Below, piece by piece: positions 40,300 to 52,534 of a DNA stretch of 64,000 nucleotides. Under the pieces are notes generated by a model that ran no database searches, was not told the origin of the DNA, and saw only the letters and a list, made by a program, of their open reading frames with translations. Both the position numbers and the translations under genes were made by a program. Position 1 is the stretch's first letter. Every line of letters starts with the position of its first letter. Source of the stretch: Tolypeutes matacus (lineage: Eukaryota; Chordata; Mammalia; Cingulata; Chlamyphoridae); assembly GCA_026826555.1 (NCBI GenBank), contig JAKSZT010054334.1:33341556-33405555 (forward strand), in the 5' to 3' direction.

Positions 40300-43250
40300 A
40301 TAACACCTTGGTAAATCCCTTAAAAAAGGGGGAGAGGTTTATGGCAGAAATGGTGATAAAGCTTTAACTACCTGTGTGTGGTTAAGTCTGTTTCAGTCAT
40401 TCCAGTTAACTTCTACCCATATTTATGGGCTGGATTGCATAATGCATGAAGTTTGCAGGAAGTACCTAGAAGATAAGGTTACATAGACAAGTTATTTAAG
40501 TTTGAAAATAAACCACAGCTCATGCTGGGAAACTAGTTTATAGACAATTTTGTGACATAAGTGAATACGTCATTCATTTTCTTGTAATTTTTTTAATCTC
40601 ATAGTTAACATTAGATGATTAATCATTGTTTGAACGTGCAACATAGTAAGTTAACAAAAGAATGCAACTTCAGGGATGGATTAGTTGAAAAGTCAGTAAA
40701 TTACTTTATAAAAATAAAGATAAACATTTGATGATATTCAAATCACCCTAAGGAAATGGGATGGCTTGCCCATATCATGGTATTCCACTAGACAATGATT
40801 TCCTTCATGAACTTCATTCAGTAATGAGACTCATTTCCACTGACAAATATTACTTGATCAATAGACCTTGCATTTGCCACAAGAAATGACCTTTCATGGT
40901 TAATGTGTAACTGATTATTGTTCTTCCTCTATAAGAGCCTACATTTTACAGTACAGAAATACATTGTGTACACTTAGCATCTAAAACTCTAAACCATGCA
41001 AAAGCTAGTAGTATACATTTATAGTTTTATGTTTGGTATTGTACAATGGTCATGATACATTTACATTGTGATCACTCAGTTTCTGTTCTTGCTGAATGCA
41101 ATAAAACTTTTGCCACAATATTTAGATACTTAGGAAAATCATGGATATTCTCTTTCCAAATTTATAAAGAAAAAACCCAAATCTCTAACGGTGACAGCAG
41201 ATAATGTCTGTGGAAGAGAAACTACTCCATTCTAATGAAAGCAAATTACCCTAAAATCTTTGTTGTGGAAAATTAAAACTAAGGACATGTTTAAGCTGTA
41301 ATGCAAAATTGCCTGTAACCTAATTTCCCAGTGTGAGATGCAGTTTATTTTCAAACTTAAATAAGCTGCCCGTTTAATAATTTGTTTTCCCTCATTACTG
41401 CAAGAGAACTATTTTAAACAGCTAACTTTCTATTCCTTTAATTGTTAAGATAATGCAAAGGAGTTTCATTATTTCCTCTGTGATAACTTTTAACATCCTA
41501 AACTTTTAAAAATTAGTCTTATATCTGAAGTTTCCATCTTTAAAGTATATGTAAATAAAATTTGCCACCTTATTAAGTTTGAAATGGCCAGTATTTCCTT
41601 GACCTTGTAGAGGTTTTCAGTGACAAATCAATTAACCAGGTGAGGAAGATGCTTTGAGGGGGGTTCAGTCACGTGCTATTGGGTGGGATGGCACCTAGCA
41701 AAGTATTTAGATTAGCCTGGGGAGGGACAAAGCTAGGTACACTCTCCAGCTTCGAGTAAACATGCTCATTGTTCTTCATCCCCGCTGGCTGGAATGAATG
41801 CAATGCAATGCTGCAAAGCTAATTGCTACCATAATTAGCAGGGGGGTTGGGGGCAGGGACAACACGAAATGACTTGAAATATGCTAATTCAGAATAGTTT
41901 AAACCTCAGAGTTATCAATTTCCCTCAAATATAGGTGTGGCTTGCTCTATTCAGAGCTTTAAATTATGACTTTAAATGTTAACATCTTGTTTTTTTTAAA
42001 AATCCTCTCAAGTTGGAAAATATCAGCTAGTTACAAGGTAAAAGTGTTTAATGATGGATACTAGCATTCTAGCCAGGTGAGTAGAAAACCCCATTTCTAC
42101 ATTTAATAGCATTTACAATAACAAATGCAATCACTTGAAAAGTTCCCCTTCTTAGAAGGGGCCTTTCTCCCCACACGTTTCATAAAAAATGCAACTTTCA
42201 AACCATCTCCACATAAGGAGATTTCACTCTGCTGTTGAGAAATTCTTCCTCATATCTACCTAAATCACCCCTATCTGCAGTTTAGCAATCCCGTTTCCTC
42301 ACATCTTTTGTGGCATCTAACATTCTATATTACATATGCTTTTCTTACAACAAAAGAACTAAGTCTAATACCACAAAATTAAAATGTGTCTTTCCTTGTC
42401 TCCGTACTGTATTCATATACCCTAATTAGATGATTTTGTTGGTTTCAAATTTAAAAGCAAGATTTAGGTATCAATGGTTAAGTTGTGGATTCCCTTGTGG
42501 GATTTCTAAATGTAAAGTCTGGGGAAACAGACTTCTCAGCTGCCAGGATAATTATGATTAACAGGTTAGCAAGTACGTTGCAGTGAAGGCATTACCTTTT
42601 GTTACATGCTTTATAGGAAAAATAAAACATCTTAAAGACTTACACCTTATTTTGACCGATGTGAACACTAATGAAAACACTAATAATTATAGCTTTTTGC
42701 TGCTTGGTCTAAAATAATCTTTCCCCAATATAATTAGATTTGAAGGGGAACTAGAAAAGACCTTCAATAAAACGCAGTCACAAATTCCCTCCAAAACTGC
42801 TTGCCTGTAATTAAGGTGCATTTACAGATCTGATATTCCTTAAAAGAAGCATTAACATTACAAAGACCAATTATTCCTGGTCAAACAAGGAGATTCAGAT
42901 TCTCTGATCAAAGCAGTAATCTCTTTTACAATTGTTATTTTTGAAGTATCTTCAAACAGAACAAACACACACTGGCTATGTAAACAGGTATAGCTGTGGG
43001 CTAATTTGCTGTTTCCAGGATCAGATAGTTTTCCCACAAGGCTCAACTTTAGCAAGGCATATACTATTTTCCACCCCAAATGCTAAACTGCTGATGCTAA
43101 GAAATAACATTTTAAAAGGGAGAAATTCTAAATATGCTTTTGGCATTAAAACTGTTATAATGTAAAGGTCATCTAATATTTCTAACATAACCTTGCTAGA
43201 TCTCAATGTTGCCTTTTTTTGAAAATGTCAACAAGTTTTTAAAATGATCA
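40300..43250. promoter_or_regulatory. Repeat-poor 3-kb block, candidate distal regulatory region
   Basis: Flanked by repeat-dense DNA yet itself without a SINE, LINE or LTR that I recognise. A denser patch at 41590-41900 has a nuclear-receptor-type half-site (TTGACCTTG near 41599-41607), TGACAAATCAATTAA (TALE/homeobox-like) near 41630, and GGAATGAATGCAATGCAATGC. It lies about 14 kb upstream of KLF5. There is no ORF of note. The role is inference only. Confidence 0.3.
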
Positions 43251-43274
43251 AAGGAAAGGCAGAAAAACAAAGAC

Positions 43275-43470
43275 ATTAGTTAAAGTGAAAGAGTAGTGAA
43301 TTTGGTTTGAGAAAATCTGAATGAGTTTCAGTTTGATCCTTCTTTAGCTATATGGCCTTGAGTGAATTCCTTAACAACTCTGGACCTTTCTTAAGAAATG
43401 TAAAATAAGGCTAATAGCATATTCATAAACTAGGCTGTGGTGAAATTCAAATGAGACATCAGGGCTGGGG
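43275..43470 (+). mobile_element. MIR SINE
   Basis: Core ctatatggccttgagtgaat, tccttaacaactctggacct and aaatgtaaaataaggctaat follow the MIR core. Confidence 0.7.
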
Positions 43471-44119
43471 GAAACCCTTTGTAAACTCTAAAGCACAATC
43501 CAAATAGTGTTTTGATTTAAATAAGAATGTATGTTTTTAAACCTTATTGTATCTCTGGATAAACATCCTTGGAGTCCGAAGAGTAAAAAGGGAGGGAAAT
43601 CATTAACACCTTATGTTAATGTACTTAACTTTAACAGCTTTTGCAAAATGCGCTTCATTAAACTCTATCTCTGGGGTTCAAGAAAGTTAAATGGGTTTCT
43701 TTTTTAAAGGATTTCTCAGAACCCTTGGAATCTTCAATAGAATCACAGTAGTATGAAACATAAGTCAAACACTTCACAGTAGAACTGCTTTATCCTCAGG
43801 CTGTTGGCGCGATTCCTGTTACCCTGAAGACTCTTTGGGAATTACTGCCTTGTGGTACTACAGTTGCAGAGCTCAAGGTGTGTTGCTATTTTAGTCGCAC
43901 TTGGGTGCTCAAGAAATCTACTTTTAAGTCTATACCATTTCATATGAATGAATAGCTAAAATGGTAGCAGGCTGTCCTACAATAAACTACAGAGTTTGCA
44001 AAACTTTTCCTCTTTGAGACCTTATATTTAGCAGTACCACCACTTATAATCTGAGTGATTATAGGTAAATATTTTTGTATTGTTTTCCTTTTTTAAATTT
44101 CTTTTTGTTAGGTAAAATT

Positions 44120-44200
44120 TAAAATCTCTCCAAGCCTCCATATTCTCATCTGTAAAACAGATAATATTTATTGCATGGGTTGTGGCAAAAAATTAAGTAA
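44120..44200 (+). mobile_element. MIR 3' fragment
   Basis: tccatattctcatctgtaaa and cagataatatttattgcatg follow the MIR core's second half. Confidence 0.5.
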
Positions 44201-44489
44201 CTGTAGTTAGGGAGGTTAATAAATAGTAGATTTGATGTTTTCATTTTTTTTTGGGGGGGGGGAGGAAATATTTAGGTTAAAAGAATGACCTCCCCTAGGT
44301 CACATAGTAACTCAGTGAAATTGCTAAAGGGACCCAAATTTTGGACACTATTCACTTTTGAGTTTGGATCCACCTCTATGAAAATTCTAGAATAGATTAT
44401 TAAAGAGATGGTTTGTAAGGAGAAAAGTAATTGTCCCTAGGGACCAATATCATTTCAATAAGAACAAGTTGGATTAAACTAAAACACTT

Positions 44490-44552
44490 TCCCCTTCCTT
44501 CCCTCCCTCCCTCCCTTCTTCTTTCCTTCCTTCCTTTTTTTTTTTTTTTTTT
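44490..44552 (+). repeat. (TTCC)n/(CCCT)n microsatellite with T-run
   Basis: Pyrimidine-only simple repeat, about 60 bp, followed by a T-run. Confidence 0.9.
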
Positions 44553-44939
44553 GATGGGGCTTTTAGACCAGTAGCTAAGGGTGATGCTAGAAGCATGAGA
44601 AAAACTATCTTTAGTTATTCTTGTGGACAAGATGTGATATGTGAATTAGTCCACAATTCAGTAAGATTAATATATAGCTATTTGAAAATTGTACCAAGGG
44701 AGTGACTGACTTCAGCCTAGAAGGAAAGGTTTAGTATAACAGGGCTCCTATGAACAACATTGTTATCCATGATTTGAAGGAAGACATGGGAGGCAGACAA
44801 GACCCAAACTGGAGGAAAAGCTAATGTTAAATGGCAAGATCAGGAATCATAGAGATCTCAGTAGGCTGAAAGTGTGCTCAGAAACTAAAAATATGATACT
44901 AAGACAAAAAGCTTTTACTTATGTCTGAAAAATCCATTT

Positions 44940-45120
44940 GGGATTAATTTCCAGCTCTCTCATGTATGTAAACCCCTTGACTTAACTGCTCTAAATTTGT
45001 TTCTTCATCTTAAAAATGTGGATCATGTCCACAAAACTATCTCACGGAGTTGGGAGAATTAAACAAGATAAAGGGCTCAACCTAGGAGGCACTAAGTGCT
45101 GCAGTGCGTGACACATATTA
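44940..45120 (+). mobile_element. MIR SINE
   Basis: ccccttgacttaactgctct, gtttcttcatcttaaaaatg and aattaaacaagataaagggc follow MIR. Confidence 0.65.
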
Positions 45121-45404
45121 TCAGTCAGCTCATTAGATGATGATGATGATGATTATTAAACAGTAAAAAAAGATTAGGCAGAAAAAATCTTAAGGGTTTT
45201 AACTCACTACAGGTTCAATAGTAGTGAACAGTCTAATGCTGCTGCCAACTATTTAGGTGAAATATATGCAGTTCTATAACTCCATTTCTGGAGACACAGG
45301 AGCAAAATAGAATGCATTTATGTAAGGGTAACCAGGAGGGGACAGTGAAGAGTTGAGAAACCAAATCACATGAGAAGCAAATGATTTTGTGCCATACACT
45401 GAGT

Positions 45405-45560
45405 AAATTTCCTTTATATATGTCACTTCCTTTCATCCACTCTGTAATCTATTTGGTAGTTACAATTATCCCAATTTTAAAGCTGAGGAACTAAGGCTCA
45501 GAGAGGTTAAGTGGTCATCTAGCTAGTCAGAAGTACTACTGGAGTATGAAGACATAGGAA
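45405..45560 (-). mobile_element. MIR SINE, minus strand
   Basis: cccaattttaaagctgagga and ctaaggctcagagaggttaa read as the MIR core in reverse. Confidence 0.7.
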
Positions 45561-45589
45561 AAAGGATTATTTTTATTCATCGTGGCTCC

Positions 45590-46085
45590 AAGGGACAAAT
45601 TAATGTCAATGGATAGGATCAAAGCATTATTTAATGGAGGGACAGCTTATAAAATAACTGGCATGTACTCTTCAAAACTATCAGCAATAAAAGAGAAAGA
45701 AAGATTGAGCAACTATTCCAAAATAAAGGAAATTTAGGCGACATGACAACTGAATGCAGGGTAGGCAGGGGTTTTCTTATGCATAAAGGACAATATTAGG
45801 ACAATTGGTGAAATCTGAATAGTCTGTAGATTAGATAATAGCATTGTATTAATGTTAGCCTGATGTTGATAATTATACTGTCCTTGTTCTAAGGAAATGC
45901 ATATTGAAATATTTAGCAGTAAAGGGAAATCATGTCTTGCAAAGTACAGTCTAAGGTTCTGAAAAAAATAGAGGCAGGGAAAAGGATAATGCAAATGTGA
46001 TGAAAAGTTAACATTTAGAAAATCTAGGTAAAGGGTAAGCAACTTTTCTGTAAATCTGAAATTATGTCAAAATGAAAAGTTTAAA
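45590..46085 (+). mobile_element. Old L1-type 3'-end fragment
   Basis: Contains attagataatagcattgtat, gtccttgttctaaggaaatg and tctgtaaatctgaaattatg, typical of the same 3'-end family. Confidence 0.55.
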
Positions 46086-46198
46086 AAACAAAAAACAAAA
46101 ACATGTAGGGTAATGAGAAAGAAATATTCTGTGGATAGTTGGTAATGTGGGTTTGAAGGTAGAAAAGACTCCAAGGATATAAGGGCTACAGAGGAAGA

Positions 46199-46232
46199 TT
46201 TTATTTTATTTTATTTTATTATTTTATTTTTT
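46199..46232 (+). repeat. (TTTTA)n microsatellite
   Basis: Consecutive ttttattttatt units. Confidence 0.9.
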
Positions 46233-46346
46233 CCAGAGGAAGATTTTAAAGTCATACATGAGAATGAGATTAATTGATTGAATTTTCATCCCTTCATCCA
46301 TTCACTCAGAAAAATGGTTTTCAATGACTTAGAGCTTGCTTATCTT

Positions 46347-46392
46347 TCTCCCTCCCTCCCTCCCTCCCTTCCTTCCTTTCTTTCCTTTTTTT
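46347..46392 (+). repeat. (CCCT)n/(TTCC)n microsatellite
   Basis: Consecutive ccctccct units grading into ttccttcc and a T-run. Confidence 0.9.
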
Positions 46393-46585
46393 TTCAAATT
46401 GTACAATTGTACAAACTATTAGAGTTTACTGACACCTTTTTTTCCAAAGCGAAGAGGACTTAAAAGTTTGGTCAGAAAAATTAAGTCTTCACTGAGTCTT
46501 TGGGGAGGAACAAGTTCTGCACATTTGAACAGAGACTAGAAAGGTGTGTCAGGAAGAGGAAGGATTTAAAAAGCTCTCATTTAGA

Positions 46586-46611
46586 AAACAAACAAACAAA
46601 CAAACAAACAA
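46586..46611 (+). repeat. (AAAC)n microsatellite
   Basis: About six aaac units. Confidence 0.9.
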
Positions 46612-46619
46612 TCTGCTTG

Positions 46620-47790
46620 TTTACTGTTGTGGGGATGTGAGGGGTTCAATAAATAGCATTTCTCTTCCCAGGCAGGGTCCAAACAAATAGATAAGGAAGA
46701 AAAAGGAGTAAATGGAGATTTAAAATATCACCTTTCTAAAAAAAAAAAAAAAAAAATAAATAAAAATATATCACCTTTCTTATTAATAAATGCCACGTGG
46801 GAGGACATAGCTTAGCAGGAAGGCCAAAATGGGTCTGATCTCACCCCCACCCCCACCCCCATCAGACTTACCCACCCAGTCACAGGCAATGATTAAGACT
46901 TAGACATAGGAGGCTGGAAGCTATCCCAAGAAGAGGTTGGCTCTTTTGTAGGAAAAAATGGAAAGGAAGAGAACAATTCCTTCAATGAAACACACCAATC
47001 AGAGAGTCAGGAGGTGGAAAGAGGCAGGAATATTTAGAGAAATTTCCTCCACATGGAAAAGAGGGAGGAGGAAGGAACGTGGGAGGGATGTGACCCAGGG
47101 GCCAGGGAGGGGCGCATTTATTTATCTCTAATACCTTCTATGTTCAAAGAAGAGTAGAGAAAAAAGAACAGAGTTCATGAAAATTGAGGAATGAATTTTT
47201 CTAAGAGGATAGAGGGAAAAGAACGTTTAAATAAGACCTGTGATACAAGTTAGGAAGTAGTGAGAGACAAAGTTCAGTCACAAGAGGTGGAACAGGTAGA
47301 ATTTCAAAAAAAATAGTTTTAATTTAGCTGTTGGGGAGAAACCAGACTGCAAGGGATAAATAAGAGTGATTGAGGTTCTCATTTATGGGTTTTCTCTTCC
47401 TTTGTCTTTTCCTCAAATGTTGATGTTCTTTGGGATTTTGTCTTGGGCCCTCTGCATTTCTCACCCCACACACCCTTCCTGATTCATCTTGTTCTTTCAT
47501 GCATCCCAGTATGGGGTCAAGAGTGCAAGTGTAATGAGGTTAAACTTGGAATGGAGAACCACCTTTTTTTTTTTTTTTCCACATCAAAGGAAACCAAAAA
47601 ATATTAAGGTACAGAGATGTCTGGGTGTCTAGGAACAGGGAGTTGGAAATTGACCTTGCTTTTCTAGGTAACACTGGAGAACAAGACAATTATCTAATTA
47701 ATAGCTAAAATTTGGTTCCAGTAAAAATTCAATCTGAAAAAAAATCAAAGCAGATGCCCTTTTCTTTCTTTTCTTCCTTTATTCCTACCA
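46620..47790. other. Gene-free intergenic stretch
   Basis: Contains an A-run at 46740-46757 and a short C-rich (CCCCCA)n at about 46843-46862. No gene or firmly identified repeat. Confidence 0.5.
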
Positions 47791-47794
47791 TTCA

Positions 47795-47910
47795 ATAAAA
47801 TTTGTGAGTGAAGGGCAATTGTTCTGTGTCAGACACTATGCCAGGTCCAGGGGATACAGAGGTGACAAAGATAAGATTTTCTGCCTTCAAGGAATGTATA
47901 TTTAATACAA
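47795..47910 (+). mobile_element. L2 fragment
   Basis: tctgtgtcagacactatgcc, ggtccaggggatacagaggt and gccttcaaggaatgtatat match L2. Confidence 0.6.
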
Positions 47911-48299
47911 GAGGGATAAAATTAGAAATATATATATATGAGAGGGACAGGCAATGAAAAAATTTAATTTCAGATATTGCTTAAAGAATATAAAACAGAA
48001 ATGGAATATAGCATTATATATATGTTATGAATATAGAGGGGTAATGGGGATGTGGATGAGAAGAGGCTGAATTCTAAGTCTCATAATACAAATTTAAGGA
48101 GTTATGTATATGTATCTACATACTGAATAAGTTATAAAATCTATTTTCAAGACTAATTATGAAGCCAAAGAAAATCACAACAACAACAATTCTGTATACT
48201 TTGGCCAAAATCATGTTTCCCAGACCCCTCAAAACCAAAACAAATAACAATCAGGTTGTTTTAAAATTTAAGAACAAAAATTTAAAAAGAAAAAAAAAA

Positions 48300-48530
48300 A
48301 AAAAAAAATCATACAAACAACCATAGGACTGTACAATAAAAACAGTGTACCTTATTGTAAACTATGGACTATAGTTAACATGACACTTATAAAAATATTC
48401 TTTCATCAATTGGAACAAAGTTACCACACTAATGCAAATTGCTAAAAATGGGGGCAGGTATATGGGAACTCTATTTTCTGCATGTTATTTCTATAAACGG
48501 ATAATTTCTTTAATAAAAAATATATATTCA
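48300..48530 (+). mobile_element. Old L1-type 3'-end fragment
   Basis: Phrases like ccataggactgtacaataaa, taaactatggactatagtta, ttaccacactaatgcaaatt and tatgggaactctattttctg match a familiar mammalian L1 3' end. Confidence 0.55.
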
Positions 48531-48669
48531 GGTCACCTATACTCATGAATAACAATCACATGCTAAATTATATTTCATCTTTATTGAAACAACAGATACA
48601 TAAAGATGCTGTGACTAAAAACCCCACCTGGAAAAACATTTTCTGGTGTATTTGGCTACACAATTTATT

Positions 48670-49037
48670 ATTATTATTTTAAGATTTATTTATTCGGCCC
48701 ACCCCCATTGTTTTTGCACTTGCTGTCTGCTCTCTGTGTGTTACCCTGTGTCTGCTTGTCTTCTCTTTAGGCGACACTGAGAACCGATCCTGGGACCTTC
48801 CAGAGTGGAGAGAGGTGCTCAATCTCTTGTGCCACCTCAGCTCCCTGATCTGCTGCATCTCTTATTGTCTCTCCTCTGTATCTCTTTTTGTTGCGTCATC
48901 TTGCTGTGCCAGCTCTCTGCTCAGGCCAGCTTGCCACACAGGCCAGCTTGCTTTTCACCAGGAGGCCCCGGAAATCGAATCTTGGACCTCCTATACGGTA
49001 GATGGGAGCCCAATCCCTTGAGCCACATCTTTTTCCC
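48670..49037 (-). mobile_element. Long dimeric DAS-type SINE
   Basis: Minus strand; two tRNA-like heads, a body with ttgcgtcatcttgctgtgcc, and a tail reading aaataaatcttaaaataa. Duplication acacaatttatt at 48658-48669 and 49038-49049. Confidence 0.88.
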
Positions 49038-49179
49038 ACACAATTTATTTTGATCAACTGTCTGGACTTGCCAACTAATTCTATAATGGATTATATATGT
49101 ATCTGTGGGTATTCACTGCCACATAAGTAAAGATATGACTACAATCCCTGATTGGCCACTGATTCATGGATTCAACCAA

Positions 49180-49300
49180 CTTATATGGAGTGTTCATCAT
49201 GTGCAAGGCATTTGTTCTAAGCTCCGAGGACACCAGTGGTGAATATGACAGACACGGGTTTTGCTCTTCTAAAGTTCTGCCTAATGGGTAGAGCTCTTTG
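49180..49300 (+). mobile_element. L2 fragment
   Basis: tcatcatgtgcaaggcattt, gttctaagctccgaggacac, agtggtgaatatgacagac match L2. Confidence 0.55.
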
Positions 49301-49623
49301 TCCTTCTTTAAAGTCACCAAAGATAACAGGAATTAGATAAATATTTTCATTATTTGCTCTAGATTCCTGAAACTATAGCTTTATTATAGCCCTTGATATT
49401 TTAGAAAATATTAGAAGTAAGAAAGGAAAAGGTGAGCTCACATTTATAAGAGTAGCTGGCATGATCCTACTATGTTGGTAATAACTATTAATAGTAAATC
49501 AAGATGATTGTAACAGAATTGAAGGAACTAAAAGTAAAAGAGTAGGACATTGCAATATTTACAAATAAGTGAGGAGATTAATGAGATGACAGCAGTAGTT
49601 TAGCATGTTTACAACATACTTTA

Positions 49624-50216
49624 TTTATTTTAAAGATTTATTTATATCTCTCCCACACACACACACCCTTGTTATTTTGTGCTCGCTGTCTGCTCTCTGT
49701 GTGTTCTTCTGTGTCTGCTTGTCTTCTCTTTAGGAGGCAGTGGGAACTGATCTTGGGACCTTCCAGAAAGGGAGAGAGGCTGCTCAATCTCTTTTTTTTT
49801 TTTTAAAGATTTTATTTATTTATTCATTTATCCCCCCCTTGCTGCTTGTGCTCGCTGGGTCAGCTAACCACGCCGTGCGTGGCGGGCTTGCCTTCACCAG
49901 GAGGCCCCGGGAACCGAACCCGGGGCCTCCCATATGGTAAACGGGAGCCCTACTGATTGAGCCACAGCCGCTTCCCTGCTCAATCTCTTGTATCACCTCA
50001 GCTCCTTGGTCTGCTGGGTCTCTTAGTATCGCTCCTCTGCATCTCTTTTGGTTGTGTCATCTTGCTGCGCCAGCTCTCCATGCAGGCCAGCGCTCCACAT
50101 GGGCCAGCTCGCCACTCGGGCCAGCTTGCCTTTCACCAGGAGGCCCTGGGAATCGAACTCTTGACCTCCTATATGGTATATGGGAGCCCAATTGCTTGAG
50201 CCACATCCATTTCCCT
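49624..50216 (-). mobile_element. Long dimeric DAS-type SINE split by a younger SINE
   Basis: The same subfamily as 48670-49037. Its two parts (49624-49793 and 49990-50216) are separated by the SINE at 49794-49976 with an exact 13-bp duplication, which proves the order of insertion. Confidence 0.88.
49794..49976 (-). mobile_element. Young-type DAS SINE nested in an older SINE
   Basis: gggaagcggctg subfamily on the minus strand. Duplication tgctcaatctctt at 49781-49793 and 49977-49989 lies within the host SINE. Confidence 0.93.
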
Positions 50217-50381
50217 ATAACGTATTTTAGAGCACAGTTTTCACTTGTGACATTTCTGCTATGTGTTTGCTACATAACATTAACAACATGCCACTTTAAT
50301 AAAACCCTAACAGAAGACAATGTGCTAAGAACTTTGATGATTTAGGGTATAGAAATTTAATTTTAGATTCTCGGTATATGG

Positions 50382-51388
50382 TTTTTTTTTTACATTTCTC
50401 AATTAAATGTAATGGATACATGTAAATTTTTTTTTTTTTTTTGAATCAAACAATATATTACACAATATATTTGGTTCATAGTAATGCATTCATATAGTAT
50501 TTGTCTTTTTGTGTCTGGCTTGCTTCACTCAACATAATGTCCTCCAGGTTCATCCACGTTGCCATATGCTTTATGACTTCATTTCTTCTTACAGCTGCAT
50601 AATATTCCATCGTGTGAATAGACCACAGTTTGTTTATCCATTCATCTGTTGATGGACACCTGGGTTGTTTCCAACTTTTGGCAATGGTGAATAATGTGTC
50701 TCTGAACATCGGTGTGCAGATGTCTGTTCGTGTCACTGCTCTCAGTTCTTCTGGGTATATACTCAGTAGTGGTATTGTAGGGTCACGTGGCAAGTCTATA
50801 TTCAACTTCTTTAGGAACTGCCAAACAGTCCTGCATAGTGGTTGTACCATCCTTCATTCCCACCAACAGTGAAGAAGTGTTCCTATCTCTCCACATCCTT
50901 TCCCACCCTTGTAGTTCTCTGTCTTTTTCATAGTGGCCATTCTGATAGGTGTGAAATGATATCTCATTGTAGTTTTGATTTGCATTTCCCTAATCATGAG
51001 TGATGTTGAGCATTTCTTCATGTGTTTTTTTGCCATTTGTATTTCTTCTTCGGAGAAATGTCTATTCAAGTCTTTGGCCCATTTTTTAATTGGGTCATTT
51101 GTCTTTTTATTGTTGAGTTGTAACATCTCTTTATATATCCTGGATTTTTTTTTTTTTTTTTAAAGATTTTATTTATTTATTCATTTATCCCCCCCTTGCT
51201 GCTTGTGCTCGCTGGGTCAGCTAACCACGCCGTGCGGGTGGGCTTGCCTTCACCAGGAGGCCCTGGGAAACGAACCCGGGGCCTCCCATATGGTAAACGG
51301 GAGCCCTACTGATTGAGCCACAGCCGCTTCCCATATATCCTGGATATTAAACCCTTATCAGATATGTGATTTCCAAATATTTTTTCCA
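50382..51388 (-). mobile_element. 5'-truncated L1 with ORF2 C-terminal remnant, interrupted by a SINE
   Basis: The minus strand encodes typical L1 ORF2 C-terminal sequence (for example QTQKDKYYMNALL, stop at about 50476) with frame breaks between the 51126 and 50850 pieces. A 3' UTR with an internal A-run and a terminal A-run at about 50390 follows. The SINE at 51146-51332 lies inside it. It is not a functional element. Confidence 0.85.
51146..51332 (-). mobile_element. Young-type DAS SINE inserted in L1
   Basis: gggaagcggctg subfamily. Duplication atatatcctggat at 51133-51145 and 51333-51345, formed from L1 sequence. Confidence 0.93.
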
Positions 51389-52534
51389 GCACATACTTTT
51401 TTATTCCACTTTTGGTGGGGCTAATATTGATTGGTGAATTTTCATGGTTATGGCCAGATATCTTCATTATAAAGTTCATTATTATACTTTCATCTAATTG
51501 CTTTAGCATTCATTTGTTACTAGACATGAAACAAATGAATTGTTTTACCACAATCAAGATATCGAACACATCCATCACCCTCCAAGAGTTTTCATCTGTT
51601 CCTTTGTATATTTGAAATTTTTCAAAATAAAAAGTGGGAAAAAAAGGAACTATTTATGAGGCATTGGAATAGGGCTTGGCGATAGAATGTTTGGGAGTAA
51701 TTAATGTGGGAAAGGTGTGGGATGGCCCTAGGTTTGTGGTATGAGCCACTGAGTAGATTGTGGTATCATTTATTGAAATGGGGAACACTGGAGGAGAGAT
51801 TTGGTGAGTTCAATTTGTCTATGTTAAGTTTGGGACATCCAAGTGGAGATGTCAAGTAGGTAAGTGTTAAATTAAGAGGAAAAGTCTGGACTAATATAAA
51901 TTTGAGAATACTGGTATATAGTAATTGAATCCAAAGAATGGAAATTATCTAGAGAATAAGTATAGAATGTGAAGAGAAAATGGTTTAGGGAAAAAAAACA
52001 CCTGAAAAATTCTAATGTTTTATGATCAGGTAGAAGAGGAGGATTGGCTTGAGATGAACAAAGAAAATGGCGTGTACAGTATTGCAGAAGCCAAGGGAAA
52101 GACTTAGAGAATGTGCCAGCTGTGCTGACCCCAGATAATCTTATTTTTTATATGTTTTACTTCTCACTCAAAATTAATAAATTAGCATTATGACATACAC
52201 AAGTGAAAGTGGACATGCTCCTGAAAGACGTGTCACCTTCAGTGCATTAATAACGTTAAGCTTCTGAGCATGTAGAGCTGAAGACTGGGCGATGGACTAT
52301 GGTAAATCAATCGAAGTAAATGACACTTAGTGAGGATGCTTGGTAGCTAGCTGGCTAGTCTGGTCTGGTAACTGCCAAGCCTTGGGAAGTCTTTCTTTTA
52401 AGCATTTACAACATTTATTACATTAAAAAAACGAGTAACATTAAAATAAACTATTTTCTTTTCTGTATAAGTCTATACAATATTGGTGGGAAGATTACAA
52501 TAACTAACATTTTTATCCTATAAGATTAAGGAGG

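Noticed and set aside
50476..51126. ORF2-like peptides as a protein-coding gene
   Set aside because: They are the C-terminal remnant of a 5'-truncated L1 with a frame break and a SINE insertion.
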